A DNA stretch of 13,050 nucleotides from Verrucomicrobiota bacterium (GTDB lineage Bacteria > Verrucomicrobiota > Verrucomicrobiia > Opitutales > UBA953): positions 1-13,050 of the forward strand of contig RFRI01000013.1 in assembly GCA_009924535.1 (NCBI GenBank), given 5' to 3'. Positions 1-7,175 of this stretch are shown here, piece after piece; within the stretch, counting starts at the first letter, position 1, and every line of letters begins with the position of its first letter. The translations under genes and the position numbers were made by a program. Under the pieces are notes generated by a model that worked only from the letters and a program-made list of their open reading frames with translations, was not told the DNA's origin and made no database searches.

Positions 1-522
1 ATCATCGTGTGCCTGCTCTCGTTACCCGGCCTTTTGATGACGAGCGCCTGCGGCCCGAAGACTGGCGGGTTGTCTCCGGTGAAGATACCGGCCAACAATG
101 ACGCTGCCCAGGCACCGACCATGGACGCAGAGGCGGCTGCCCTGCAACTCGCTGAATTTGACCTGTCAAAGGCTGTCACGATTGCGCCAGACCGCATTGC
201 CGAGGCCGCCGCGCAGTTGTCCTTTCCGAAAACGATTTTGCTGGGACCGGGATCGACTGAAACCACCGCCCTGCAAATTGCTCCTGCCCCGCTGAAGATC
301 ATGGCCAGTGAGTGTGACAACGTCATGCCCGCTCTTGATCGCATCAGCGGCCAGGGCGAGACCCTCACCATTCGGCAGGATTCCATCGACCGCACCTCCT
401 TCATGCCGGGCGTGCTGCGGAAGCCCGGCATGAAGGGCTCGATGACGGAGATATCGGGATCGCGGGCGAGTTCCTCGCAGAACTGCGAACCACGGTCGTC
501 CCACGGGATGCGGTGGAGATAG
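1..522 (+). CDS. Possible 3' part of a secreted/lipoprotein-like gene, running into unrelated sequence
   Basis: The frame is open from the left edge to a stop at 520-522. Its first visible residues are hydrophobic ('VCLLSLPGLLMTSAC') followed by Gly/Pro-rich sequence, as in a signal peptide with a poor lipobox, so the true start may lie left of the window. From 1 to about 375 its codon positions behave like a coding frame (third position about 70% G/C by eye, second position about half A/T) and its residue composition is natural. GC3 is clearly lower than in the other genes here. After about 395 the frame only reads the antisense of the hydrolase-like gene, so the last 40 or so residues are unlikely to be authentic. 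I do not recognise the family. It competes with the minus-strand frame over the same bases, and at most one of the two is real over 1-375. Confidence 0.3.
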   Translation: MIVCLLSLPGLLMTSACGPKTGGLSPVKIPANNDAAQAPTMDAEAAALQLAEFDLSKAVTIAPDRIAEAAAQLSFPKTILLGPGSTETTALQIAPAPLKIMASECDNVMPALDRISGQGETLTIRQDSIDRTSFMPGVLRKPGMKGSMTEISGSRASSSQNCEPRSSHGMRWR

Positions 523-812
523 ACGACGACGGTCTTGCGGAAGCGGGGCTGGACATACTCCTGGGCCTCCTCCGCGCCGAGCACGCCGTGAAGGCGGGCG
601 CGGATCGGGATCTTGTAGTTCAGCTCCTTGACCTCATCGCCTACGAAATCAAAAGCGGGGACATGGATCGGCTCGCCATCGGCGATCGTCTCGATGGCGC
701 TGAAGAAAGGGAAGGCCGCCGACAGCGCCAACAACACCAGGTAAAGGGAAACCAGCCACCAGCGCCCCGGGACTCGCCCGAGGTTGCGCTTGCGCTCGGC
801 TGAGGTAGGCAT
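1..812 (-). CDS. Membrane-anchored alpha/beta-hydrolase-like protein, partial, probably broken
   Basis: A frame starts with ATG at 812 and stays open to the left window edge (270 codons). Residues 1-18 are basic, residues 19-38 form one hydrophobic segment, and the rest would lie outside the membrane. Around residues 94-134 a strand followed by 'YLHRIPWDDRG' and then 'VIEPFMPGFRST' resembles the 'HGxPG' and 'DLPGFGxS' regions of alpha/beta hydrolases. This is a resemblance only; no catalytic Ser motif is seen. Codons are strongly GC3-biased down to about position 380 (residue 145), like the rest of the window. Beyond that the frame becomes rich in Ser/Ala/Arg/Met with rare Arg codons, as expected for the antisense of a plus-strand gene. 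The real gene part is therefore probably 375-812, truncated at its 3' end by a rearrangement or an assembly join. No Shine-Dalgarno precedes the ATG. The function is a weak inference. Confidence 0.5.
   Translation of the reverse strand, partial: MPTSAERKRNLGRVPGRWWLVSLYLVLLALSAAFPFFSAIETIADGEPIHVPAFDFVGDEVKELNYKIPIRARLHGVLGAEEAQEYVQPRFRKTVVVYLHRIPWDDRGSQFCEELARDPDISVIEPFMPGFRSTPGMKEVRSMESCRMVRVSPWPLMRSRAGMTLSHSLAMIFSGAGAICRAVVSVDPGPSKIVFGKDNCAAASAMRSGAIVTAFDRSNSASCRAAASASMVGAWAASLLAGIFTGDNPPVFGPQALVIKRPGNESRHTM
398..436. repeat. Perfect 14-bp inverted repeat with 11-base spacer
   Basis: Bases 398-411 (CCTTCATGCCGGGC) are the exact reverse complement of 423-436, separated by 412-422. As RNA it would form a strong GC-rich hairpin on either strand. 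No T-run follows on either side, so it is not a standard terminator. It lies within 60 bases of the point where the coding signature changes strand, and within sequence that reads as coding on the minus strand ('PFMPGFRSTPGMKE'). Confidence 0.85.
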
Positions 813-885
813 CCGACGTCCATCAAAGGTCGTCAGCCCCTAGGAGCAAGACGGGAAGGGCAAATACCGCACGATTGGCCGATTT

Positions 886-1317
886 ATGGCTTCCGTAGCG
901 GGGCCAACCCCTCTTGTCTTGGCCAACGTGCAACCCACCGGAAAGGAACTCCTCGGCCTCAGGGTCACCGTCGACAAGGTGGTCCACCATCGGGATGCCA
1001 ACTTCCCACCCGAAACGCCGCACGCGTTCGTCTATTTCCTGACCATCAGCAACCTCTCCCAGGAGACGGTGAAGCTCTTGGGCCGGAAATGGATCATCCG
1101 CTCCCCGGACGGCACGATTGAGATCGTGGAGGGCGACGGCATCGTCGGCGAGACCCCCACCCTGCCCCCGGGAGAGAAGTTCTCCTATAACAGCTACCAC
1201 CTCTCCGGCGGACCGACTACGGCCGAGGGCTCCTTCCACGGCACCACCCAATCCGGCGAGCGCATCTACACGCGCATCCCGGTCTTCGCCATGACCCCTC
1301 CTTCCGACCCTTCCTGA
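886..1317 (+). CDS. apaG: ApaG domain protein (DUF525)
   Basis: The 143-residue product matches the ApaG fold, a small immunoglobulin/fibronectin-III-like beta sandwich. Family hallmarks in order are a 'VTVDKVVHH' strand, 'HAFVYFLTISNLS' (residues 46-58), 'VKLLGRKWIIRSPDG' (about 62-76), the Gly-rich 'GDGIVGETPTLPPGEKFSY' (about 84-102) and a C-terminal strand ending 'YTRIPVF'. ApaG is linked with ApaH and dinucleoside polyphosphates, but its biochemical role is unsettled; no apaH is in this window. The length is slightly above the usual 125-130 because of an N-terminal extension. There is no Shine-Dalgarno before the ATG. The stop TGA shares one base with the ATG of the downstream beta-CASP nuclease gene (TGATG), which indicates co-transcription and coupled translation. 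Confidence 0.9.
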   Translation: MASVAGPTPLVLANVQPTGKELLGLRVTVDKVVHHRDANFPPETPHAFVYFLTISNLSQETVKLLGRKWIIRSPDGTIEIVEGDGIVGETPTLPPGEKFSYNSYHLSGGPTTAEGSFHGTTQSGERIYTRIPVFAMTPPSDPS

Positions 1318-2675
1318 TGCGACTTACCGACCTGAACTCCGGCCGTGAGATCGGCGCCAACTGCATGCTCGCCGAATTCGGCGGACTGCGGCTGGTTATC
1401 GACTGCGGCCTCCACCCCAAGCTCGACGGCCGCAAGGCCTTGCCCCAGATCGACAAGATCCAGGGCAACGTCGACGGCGTGATCCTGACGCACTGCCACC
1501 TCGACCACCTGGGCTCGCTGCCGCTGCTCCTGAAGCAGCACCCGTCCTCGCGCGTCTACGCTTCGGCCGCCACCACCCTCTTCGTCCGCCGTCTGTTGAG
1601 CAACTCCATCCAGGTGATGAAGCGCCAGCGCGAGGAGACCGGCAACCAGGACTACCCTCTCTACGTCGAGACCGACGTCGAACGCGTGGAACACGCCCTC
1701 GCGGCGGTGCCCATCGCCAATCCGCGCGTCATCGGCCGCGGCGGCGAAGAAGTCGCCCTGACCTTCCACCTGGCCGGCCACGTCGCCGGCGCCGTGGGCT
1801 GCCTGATCGAGCACCGCAAGAAGAAGCACTTCTTCACGGGCGACGTCCATTTCAAGGCCCAGCGCACCGTCGCCGGCGCCAACTTCCCCCGCACGCCGGT
1901 CGACACGCTGGTCATGGAATGCACGCGCGGCGCGACGACCACCGTCCCGGACTTCGACCGCGGCAAGGAAGAGAAACGCCTGATCAAGGCCGTCAACAGG
2001 ATCTGCGACGACGGCGGCTCGGTGCTGCTGCCCGCCTTCGCCTTCGGCCGCATGCAGGAGATCCTGATGCTGCTCCAGGAAGCCGCCGACGACGGCGACC
2101 TCGCCGACGTGCCGATCTTCTGCTCCGGCCTCGGCATGGACCTCTGCGACTACCTCGATGCGGCCAGCAAGAAGACGAAGCAGGTGAAGTTCAGCCGGCA
2201 GGTCCTCCGCGACCTCGGCATCCTGCCGCTCTCCCGCAAGTATACGCAGCCCGGCAAGAACATGCCGGAACGCGGCATCTACCTCCTCTCGAGCGGCATG
2301 CTCGTCGAGAAGACCCCGGCCTGGCGCGTCGCCGCCAACATGCTCGACCACGAGGAGAACGCGGTGTTCTTCGTCGGCTATTGCGACCCTGAGACCCCGG
2401 GCGGCGAGCTCATCGGCATGAACCCGGGCGGAGAATTCAAGTTCAAGTCCCTGGACCACACCTCGACCCTGCGCGCCAAGGTCGAACGCTTCCACCTCAG
2501 CGGCCACGCCGACCGCGAGGAACTCGTCGACTTCGCGAAGGCCCTCGCGCCGAAGGACATCGTCCTGACGCACGGCGACCCGCCCGCCCGCGCCTGGATG
2601 AAGGAGACCCTCGCCGCCGCGATGCCCGGCACGCGCGTGCACGACCCCGAACCGGGGACCCCCCTGGAACTGTGA
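1317..2675 (+). CDS. Beta-CASP metallo-beta-lactamase fold RNase (CPSF73/YSH1-like)
   Basis: This 452-residue protein is an MBL-fold hydrolase with an inserted beta-CASP domain, the family of bacterial and archaeal homologues of CPSF73/Ysh1 that cut RNA. Zinc motif 2 is 'THCHLDHLG' (residues 58-66: H59, H61, D63, H64). Motif 3 is H155 in 'HLAGH'. Motif 4 is D176 in 'FFTGDVHFK'. The beta-CASP part has the acidic motif A at E201 ('MECTRG'), a 'LSSGMLVE' segment and motif C 'HLSGHADREEL', and the final MBL His motif is 'LTHGDP'. All metal ligands expected for activity are present. No KH or S1 RNA-binding domain is seen, unlike some archaeal relatives. The start is the ATG that overlaps the apaG stop by one base. 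The gene ends in GTGA, sharing four bases with the amidase start. A cytoplasmic ribonuclease role is inferred from the family; the substrate is unknown. Confidence 0.9.
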   Translation: MRLTDLNSGREIGANCMLAEFGGLRLVIDCGLHPKLDGRKALPQIDKIQGNVDGVILTHCHLDHLGSLPLLLKQHPSSRVYASAATTLFVRRLLSNSIQVMKRQREETGNQDYPLYVETDVERVEHALAAVPIANPRVIGRGGEEVALTFHLAGHVAGAVGCLIEHRKKKHFFTGDVHFKAQRTVAGANFPRTPVDTLVMECTRGATTTVPDFDRGKEEKRLIKAVNRICDDGGSVLLPAFAFGRMQEILMLLQEAADDGDLADVPIFCSGLGMDLCDYLDAASKKTKQVKFSRQVLRDLGILPLSRKYTQPGKNMPERGIYLLSSGMLVEKTPAWRVAANMLDHEENAVFFVGYCDPETPGGELIGMNPGGEFKFKSLDHTSTLRAKVERFHLSGHADREELVDFAKALAPKDIVLTHGDPPARAWMKETLAAAMPGTRVHDPEPGTPLEL

Positions 2676-3949
2676 GCCTGCTGCCGCAGTCCGTCGAAGA
2701 CTGGCGTGAGTTCACCCTCACGCGCGGTCCTCGTATGGCGGCGGAAGCGTTCCTGATCAAACTGGGCGCGCTCGGCGCCGAGGAACAACGCGCGGCGCTC
2801 TGCGGACTGCCTGACGTCGCCACGCTGACCCGCCGCTTCGAAGCGGCGTGGCCCCTGCGCGAGGCCGCGCTCGGCGGCGTGCCGTTCCTCACGAAGGACC
2901 TCTACTTCCGGGCCGGCGAGCCGACCTACGCAGGCTCGACGTTCCTCCCCGAAGAGATCGGCGCGGCCCGCACGACTTCTTCCCTCCCCGCCGCCTTCGC
3001 AGGCGATGCCGGCGCGATCGAGTGCGGCCGCACGCAGCTCAATGAATTCGCCTTCGGACTCACGGGGGAAAACCCGCACTTCGGCGACTGCCCGCATCCG
3101 GAACACCCGGAACTGCTCTCGGGCGGCTCCAGCTCCGGCGCGGCCTTCGCCGTCGCGCGCGGGCTCGTCCCGTTCGCGCTCGCGACCGATACCGCCGGCT
3201 CGATCCGCGTACCCTGCGGCTATTGCGGCGTCTGGGGCCTGCGGCTTTCGCCCGACGTCGCGCCCATCGGCGACATCTTCCCGCTCTCGCCCGGCTACGA
3301 CACGCAAGGCTGGATCACCCGTTCGGCCAAGGACCTCCGCCAAGTCTCGGCCGCCGTCCTCGGCGAAGCCCCGCCCGCCGGCGCCGGACTCTGGGCCGGC
3401 GACCTCGGCCTCGGCATCCCTGCGGACGACCTCGCCGCCATGCGCTCCGTCGCCCTGCGGGCCGGCGCGCAGGAAGACGTCGCCGCCTCGACGCTGCTGC
3501 GGCTCGCCTTGGCGGAGGCGGCCGATGCCTATCCGACGCTCGGCGGCCATGCCGCCGCGCGCGTCCACGCCGCGTGGCTCGAACGCCGCCGCGCCGAGTA
3601 CGATCCGATCGTCTGGGAACGCCTCGACGTCGGCCGCCGCCGCACCTACGACGAGCTCCGCGCCGCCGAAGCCGTCCGCGCCCGCGTGATCGACGCCTTC
3701 CGCGCCGTCTTCCGCCGGCACCACTTCATCGCGCTGCCCGCGACCTTCGGCGGAGCGGTGAGCAAGGCGGCGTCGGACGCGACGCACCGCCGACGCCTGC
3801 TCGCGCTCAACGCCCCGGCCTCGCTGGCCGGACTTCCTCTCGTCGTCGCGCCGGCGCGATTGCCGAACGGCCTCACGGCCGGCGTGCAGTTCGTCTTCCC
3901 CGACATGGCCAACTTCGGCTGGGACTCCGTCCTCGGCCGCCTCGGCTGA
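2672..3949 (+). CDS. Amidase-signature family hydrolase
   Basis: The 425-residue product carries the amidase-signature core with the Ser-cisSer-Lys triad: K75 in 'PFLTKDLY', the Gly/Ser-rich 'LSGGSSSGAAFAVA' (149-162, cis-Ser near 153-155) and nucleophile S177 in 'TDTAGSIRVP'. The segment 'NEFAFGLTGENPHFGDCPHP' (124-143) is also typical. Such enzymes hydrolyse amides (amidases, allophanate hydrolase, GatA). No gatB or gatC is adjacent, and the protein is shorter than GatA (about 480), so a stand-alone amidase is more likely; the substrate cannot be read from the sequence. The N-terminal 60 residues are an unassigned helical region. The start is GTG at 2672, overlapping the previous TGA by four bases, a classic coupling arrangement. 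The stop at 3947-3949 abuts the convergent rpoN stop at 3950 with no spacer. Confidence 0.88.
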   Translation: MSLLPQSVEDWREFTLTRGPRMAAEAFLIKLGALGAEEQRAALCGLPDVATLTRRFEAAWPLREAALGGVPFLTKDLYFRAGEPTYAGSTFLPEEIGAARTTSSLPAAFAGDAGAIECGRTQLNEFAFGLTGENPHFGDCPHPEHPELLSGGSSSGAAFAVARGLVPFALATDTAGSIRVPCGYCGVWGLRLSPDVAPIGDIFPLSPGYDTQGWITRSAKDLRQVSAAVLGEAPPAGAGLWAGDLGLGIPADDLAAMRSVALRAGAQEDVAASTLLRLALAEAADAYPTLGGHAAARVHAAWLERRRAEYDPIVWERLDVGRRRTYDELRAAEAVRARVIDAFRAVFRRHHFIALPATFGGAVSKAASDATHRRRLLALNAPASLAGLPLVVAPARLPNGLTAGVQFVFPDMANFGWDSVLGRLG

Positions 3950-5398
3950 TCAGAGACGCTTGCGGCGCATGTGCGCCGAAGGCTGGCCCAGCGCTTCGCG
4001 ATACTTCGCGACGGTGCGGCGGGCGATCTGGACACCACGCTTGCGCAGCTCGGCGGTGATCGCCTCGTCGGCCAGAGGCTCGGCCGGGTTCTCGCGGGCG
4101 AGGATATCGGCGATCAGCTCCTGGACGCCCTCCTGGGCGACGGTACCGCCGTCGGCGGTCGCGACGCCCGAAGTGAAGAACCAGCGGAATTCGCGGAGGC
4201 CGTGCGGCGTGAGCATCCACTTGTTGGCCGCGGCGCGGCCGACGGTGGTCTCATGCACGCCCATCTCCTTGGCGACGTCGGTCATGGTGAGCGGTCGGAG
4301 CTTGGAAGGTCCATGCTCGAAGAAATCGGCCTGCCGCTCGACGATGATATGGGCGAGCTTCTCGATGGTACGCTGGCGTTCCTCGATCGCGCCGATGAGG
4401 AACTTGCCCTGACGCATGCGCTCAAGGATGTAGGTGCGCTCCTTGTCGCCGAGGGCCTGGCCGGCGAGCATGTCCTTGTAAGCGGGCACGAGGCGGAGGC
4501 GCGGGACGTGACGGTCGTCCATTACCACCTTCCACTTGCCGTCTTCGTCCAGCTCGACGGTGGCGTCGGGCGTGACCACGCGGTTGTCGTCGCGGGCGAA
4601 ACGGCGGGCCGGGACGGTCTCAAGCTTGGCGAGTTCGGCGAGGGCTTCGCGGATGTCGTCGAGCTCGACGTCGAGGACGCGGGCGCATTCCTCGAGCCGA
4701 CGGCCCATCATGGGCTCCCAGCAGTCGGTGATGAGTCGCGTGGCGGTCGAAAGACCCCGGCCGCGCTGACGCAGCTGGGCGAGGAAGCATTCGCGGAGGT
4801 CACGGGCGCCGATGCCGGCCGGATCGAAGGCCATCAGCAACGTATGGGCCGTCATGACGGCTTCGTAAGGCTGGCCGGAACGCAGGGCCACGGTCGAAAG
4901 GTCTTCCTCGACGAAACCGCGCTCATCGAGCGAGGCGATCAGGAGCTTGAGCGCCTCCTGCACGGCCGGATCGTCGGAAGCCGTGCGGGCTTGGTCGGCG
5001 AGGTGTTCGGAAAGCGAGGATTCGCCGGTCGCCGATTCCATCATGTGTCGGCGGCGTTCCTCGTCCTCCTGCGTGTAGCCTTGGGAACGGATCTCCTCGT
5101 AATAGCTTTCGTCCCAATCCTCCTTCATGCGCTTCAGCGCGTCGAAGTCGTCGTCGCCGAGGGAAAGTTCGCGTGGTCCGTCCTCTTCCGGGTCTTCGGC
5201 GGGGACGGGAGCGTCCAGGCTCTCGTTGCCGGTCGGTTCGACTTCTTCCAGCAAAGGATTGGCCGCCATCTCTTCGGAGATCTCACGCAGGAGCTCGGCC
5301 GCAGGCACCTGAAGGATGCGGAGCGACTGGCGAAGCTGCGGTGTCAGGACGAGTCCTTGGACCTGCTTCTGCGATTGATTGATGCCCGGGTTAGCCAT
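3950..5398 (-). CDS. rpoN: RNA polymerase sigma-54 factor RpoN
   Basis: The 482-residue sigma-54 factor directs RNA polymerase to -24/-12 promoters that need an AAA+ enhancer-binding activator. Region I is at the N-terminus, with 'GLVLTPQLRQSLRILQ' and 'ELLREISEEMAANPLLEE', the Gln/Leu-rich activator-interacting segment. An acidic region II follows ('AEDPEEDGPRELSLGDDDFD'). Next come the core-binding domain, the helix-turn-helix ('MTDVAKEMGVHETTVGRAAA') and the diagnostic RpoN box 'ARRTVAKYREAL' near 459-470. The frame extends upstream to 5725, but family proteins begin as 'MANPG(I/L)NQSQKQ', so the ATG at 5396-5398 is chosen. No Shine-Dalgarno is visible. The usual neighbours (lptB, hpf, ptsN) are absent. 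The gene is divergent from the GYF_2 gene across a 112-base gap and convergent with the amidase. Confidence 0.97.
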   Translation of the reverse strand: MANPGINQSQKQVQGLVLTPQLRQSLRILQVPAAELLREISEEMAANPLLEEVEPTGNESLDAPVPAEDPEEDGPRELSLGDDDFDALKRMKEDWDESYYEEIRSQGYTQEDEERRRHMMESATGESSLSEHLADQARTASDDPAVQEALKLLIASLDERGFVEEDLSTVALRSGQPYEAVMTAHTLLMAFDPAGIGARDLRECFLAQLRQRGRGLSTATRLITDCWEPMMGRRLEECARVLDVELDDIREALAELAKLETVPARRFARDDNRVVTPDATVELDEDGKWKVVMDDRHVPRLRLVPAYKDMLAGQALGDKERTYILERMRQGKFLIGAIEERQRTIEKLAHIIVERQADFFEHGPSKLRPLTMTDVAKEMGVHETTVGRAAANKWMLTPHGLREFRWFFTSGVATADGGTVAQEGVQELIADILARENPAEPLADEAITAELRKRGVQIARRTVAKYREALGQPSAHMRRKRL

Positions 5399-5510
5399 CG
5401 AACGGCCACCAGCAAAGAGGGTTCCGAGACGATTTGCAAAAGGTATCGATGAGCCCATTCGACTTGCGTAACCATCGACGCCAAGCAGTCTGGGAATAAC
5501 CCGAAGAGGG

Positions 5511-7169
5511 ATGGACCACGCCCGCATGCGCACCTTCTCCCTCCAGATCGGCAACGAAACCCGCGGGCCTCTGACCGAAGCCGAAATCGAGACGATGATC
5601 GCCGAAGGGGCGCTCGCCGCCGACATGCTCTGCCAGCCCGAAGGGACACAGGATTGGGCGCCCCTCTCCGACCATTTCAAGTTCCGCGTCACGCTCAAGC
5701 TCAGGCAGACGCGGCCCGTCTCCAACGAGGCCGAAGAGGCGATCGAGGCCGTGCGGCTCGACCCTGATATCCGCCGGCGGCTCCTGCTCTACGGCTTGGC
5801 CGACCCGGCGAACGTCGACACCTTCAGTCAGGTCCAGGCGATGCTGGCCCTCGCCGATCACGAGAAGAAAGTCTCCGCGACTATCGGCTTCCACCGCCTG
5901 GCCGGCTATGCCGCGCTAGGCGCGATGCTCGTCGTCGGCATCGTGCTCGGCCTTTCCCGCGGCATCGGCGGCGACGTCCTCGCCTTCGCGGGCGGTTCCA
6001 TCATCAAGGAAGAGCACAGCGCGCGATTGAGCCTGCAGATACTCCGCAGCGAGATCAGCCAGTTCGCCGAGCTCAAGACCCGCGGTGAACGCGCCGTCTT
6101 CGAGAAGCCCCGCGGCGGTTCGCCCGGCTTCAATGTCATCGCCAGCCGCCTCCGCATCGACCCCTACTCCTCCTTCCTGCTACGCGGTCAGGTGGACGCT
6201 TCGCCTCTGGCCAAGCGCATCGCCCCCTGGGGCCTGAAGCTCGACGCCGACCGCCGCGTCACCGTCTTGCGCGACGCTCCTCCGTCGAAGACCTCCGACC
6301 TGCTGAAGGCCCAGTCGGAGCTCCTCGACGAGGTGCTCCTGCCGGCCCTCGACGAGGCCGGCTTCACCAAGATGTTCACCGAAGTGATGGGCACCTTCCC
6401 GGCCGCCACCTTCCCCGAGGCGGCGCGCCTCCGCCTGGAAGCCCAGGGCATGCGCATGAGCGGGCTGAAGATCTTCATCGATCGCGTCGACGTCCGCGCG
6501 CAGGCCGCGGCCACGCTTTCCGCGCAGAAGGTCTGGGGCGGCCAGTTGGTCGCCTTTTCCGATCGCCTCAAGGAGCTCCAGACCAAGGTCTACGCCCTCA
6601 CCTCCCCCGTCGCCCGCCGGCAGCGCTGGAGCGAATTCCATGCGGGCAAGGGCGCGGAGCTGGCCGCGTGGATGCTCACCTCCGGCGCCCAGGAAACCCG
6701 CGTCAATTCCGACGGCAGCTTCGTCATCTCGTCCGTCTCGGGCATCAACGCCGAATCCTTGAACCAGGTGATCGTCAGCGTCCGCCTCGCCGGCGACACG
6801 GTCTTCCTGCCCTGGGACTCCAAGCACCTCGGCACGGGCAAATGGGCCAGCGAACCGATGGCCAAGGCCTTCCTGATCGACCGCGAACGCTACAAGGTCA
6901 CCGACAAGGTGATCGTCGGCGGACGTCCCTTCTACGCGAACCTCCAGACGGCCACGCACCGTTTCGTCTTCACGCGCAATTCGCCGCAGTGGCGCTATCT
7001 CGCGCTGGCCCGCGACACGGACAAGGACACGATCTATGCGCTGGTCGACGAGAAGACCTACGCCGCGGCCAGCAAGGGCGCGAAGATCACGCCCGCCGAG
7101 CTCGCGAAGTTCAACCTTTACCTCAGCCCCGAGGAATCGGTGCGCCCCGAAGGTCTGTACGTCGAGTGA
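5511..7169 (+). CDS. GYF_2-domain, single-pass membrane protein of unknown function
   Basis: This 552-residue protein has three visible parts. Residues about 7-55 are a GYF_2 (DUF4339) module: 'GPLTEAEIETMIAEGALAAD' followed by 'DWAPLSD', the short fold bacteria often fuse to membrane proteins. Residues about 60-125 are polar, with 'VRLDPDIRRRLLLYGL'. One hydrophobic segment at about 130-148 ('LAGYAALGAMLVVGIVLGL') crosses the membrane. The remaining 400 residues, with no recognised domain, would lie on the far side, probably the periplasm, with the GYF_2 module in the cytoplasm. Predicted-helix stretches near 265-350 precede strand-rich sequence. The ATG at 5511 touches a GAGGG run, leaving too little spacing. 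A second in-frame ATG at 5526 (starting 'MRTFSLQIG') would drop five residues and begins right at the domain, so the start is uncertain. No function should be assigned beyond a membrane protein with a probable protein-binding module. Confidence 0.88.
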   Translation: MDHARMRTFSLQIGNETRGPLTEAEIETMIAEGALAADMLCQPEGTQDWAPLSDHFKFRVTLKLRQTRPVSNEAEEAIEAVRLDPDIRRRLLLYGLADPANVDTFSQVQAMLALADHEKKVSATIGFHRLAGYAALGAMLVVGIVLGLSRGIGGDVLAFAGGSIIKEEHSARLSLQILRSEISQFAELKTRGERAVFEKPRGGSPGFNVIASRLRIDPYSSFLLRGQVDASPLAKRIAPWGLKLDADRRVTVLRDAPPSKTSDLLKAQSELLDEVLLPALDEAGFTKMFTEVMGTFPAATFPEAARLRLEAQGMRMSGLKIFIDRVDVRAQAAATLSAQKVWGGQLVAFSDRLKELQTKVYALTSPVARRQRWSEFHAGKGAELAAWMLTSGAQETRVNSDGSFVISSVSGINAESLNQVIVSVRLAGDTVFLPWDSKHLGTGKWASEPMAKAFLIDRERYKVTDKVIVGGRPFYANLQTATHRFVFTRNSPQWRYLALARDTDKDTIYALVDEKTYAAASKGAKITPAELAKFNLYLSPEESVRPEGLYVE

Positions 7170-7175
7170 CGACGG

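Noticed and set aside
513..803. Plus-strand 96-codon frame antisense to the hydrolase-like gene.
   Set aside because: Charged repetitive shadow composition; the minus strand has a membrane segment and strong GC3 bias there.
1266..2642. Long open frame (458 codons) on the minus strand, antisense to the beta-CASP gene.
   Set aside because: It is an antisense shadow of a GC-rich gene. It has a skewed Val/Glu/Ala/Asp/Arg composition and no motifs, while the plus frame has all MBL motifs.
2378..3787. Minus-strand open frame of 469 codons across the amidase.
   Set aside because: Low-complexity Arg/Gly/Ala/Glu-rich shadow with no recognisable domain; the plus-strand amidase triad is decisive.
3963..3977. 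Small hairpin (GGCGC/GCGCC) just past the amidase stop.
   Set aside because: It lies inside the rpoN coding end, has only 5-6 pairs and no T-run; not called a terminator.
3971..5452. Plus-strand open frame of 493 codons across rpoN.
   Set aside because: Antisense of rpoN; the RpoN box and region I on the minus strand are unmistakable.
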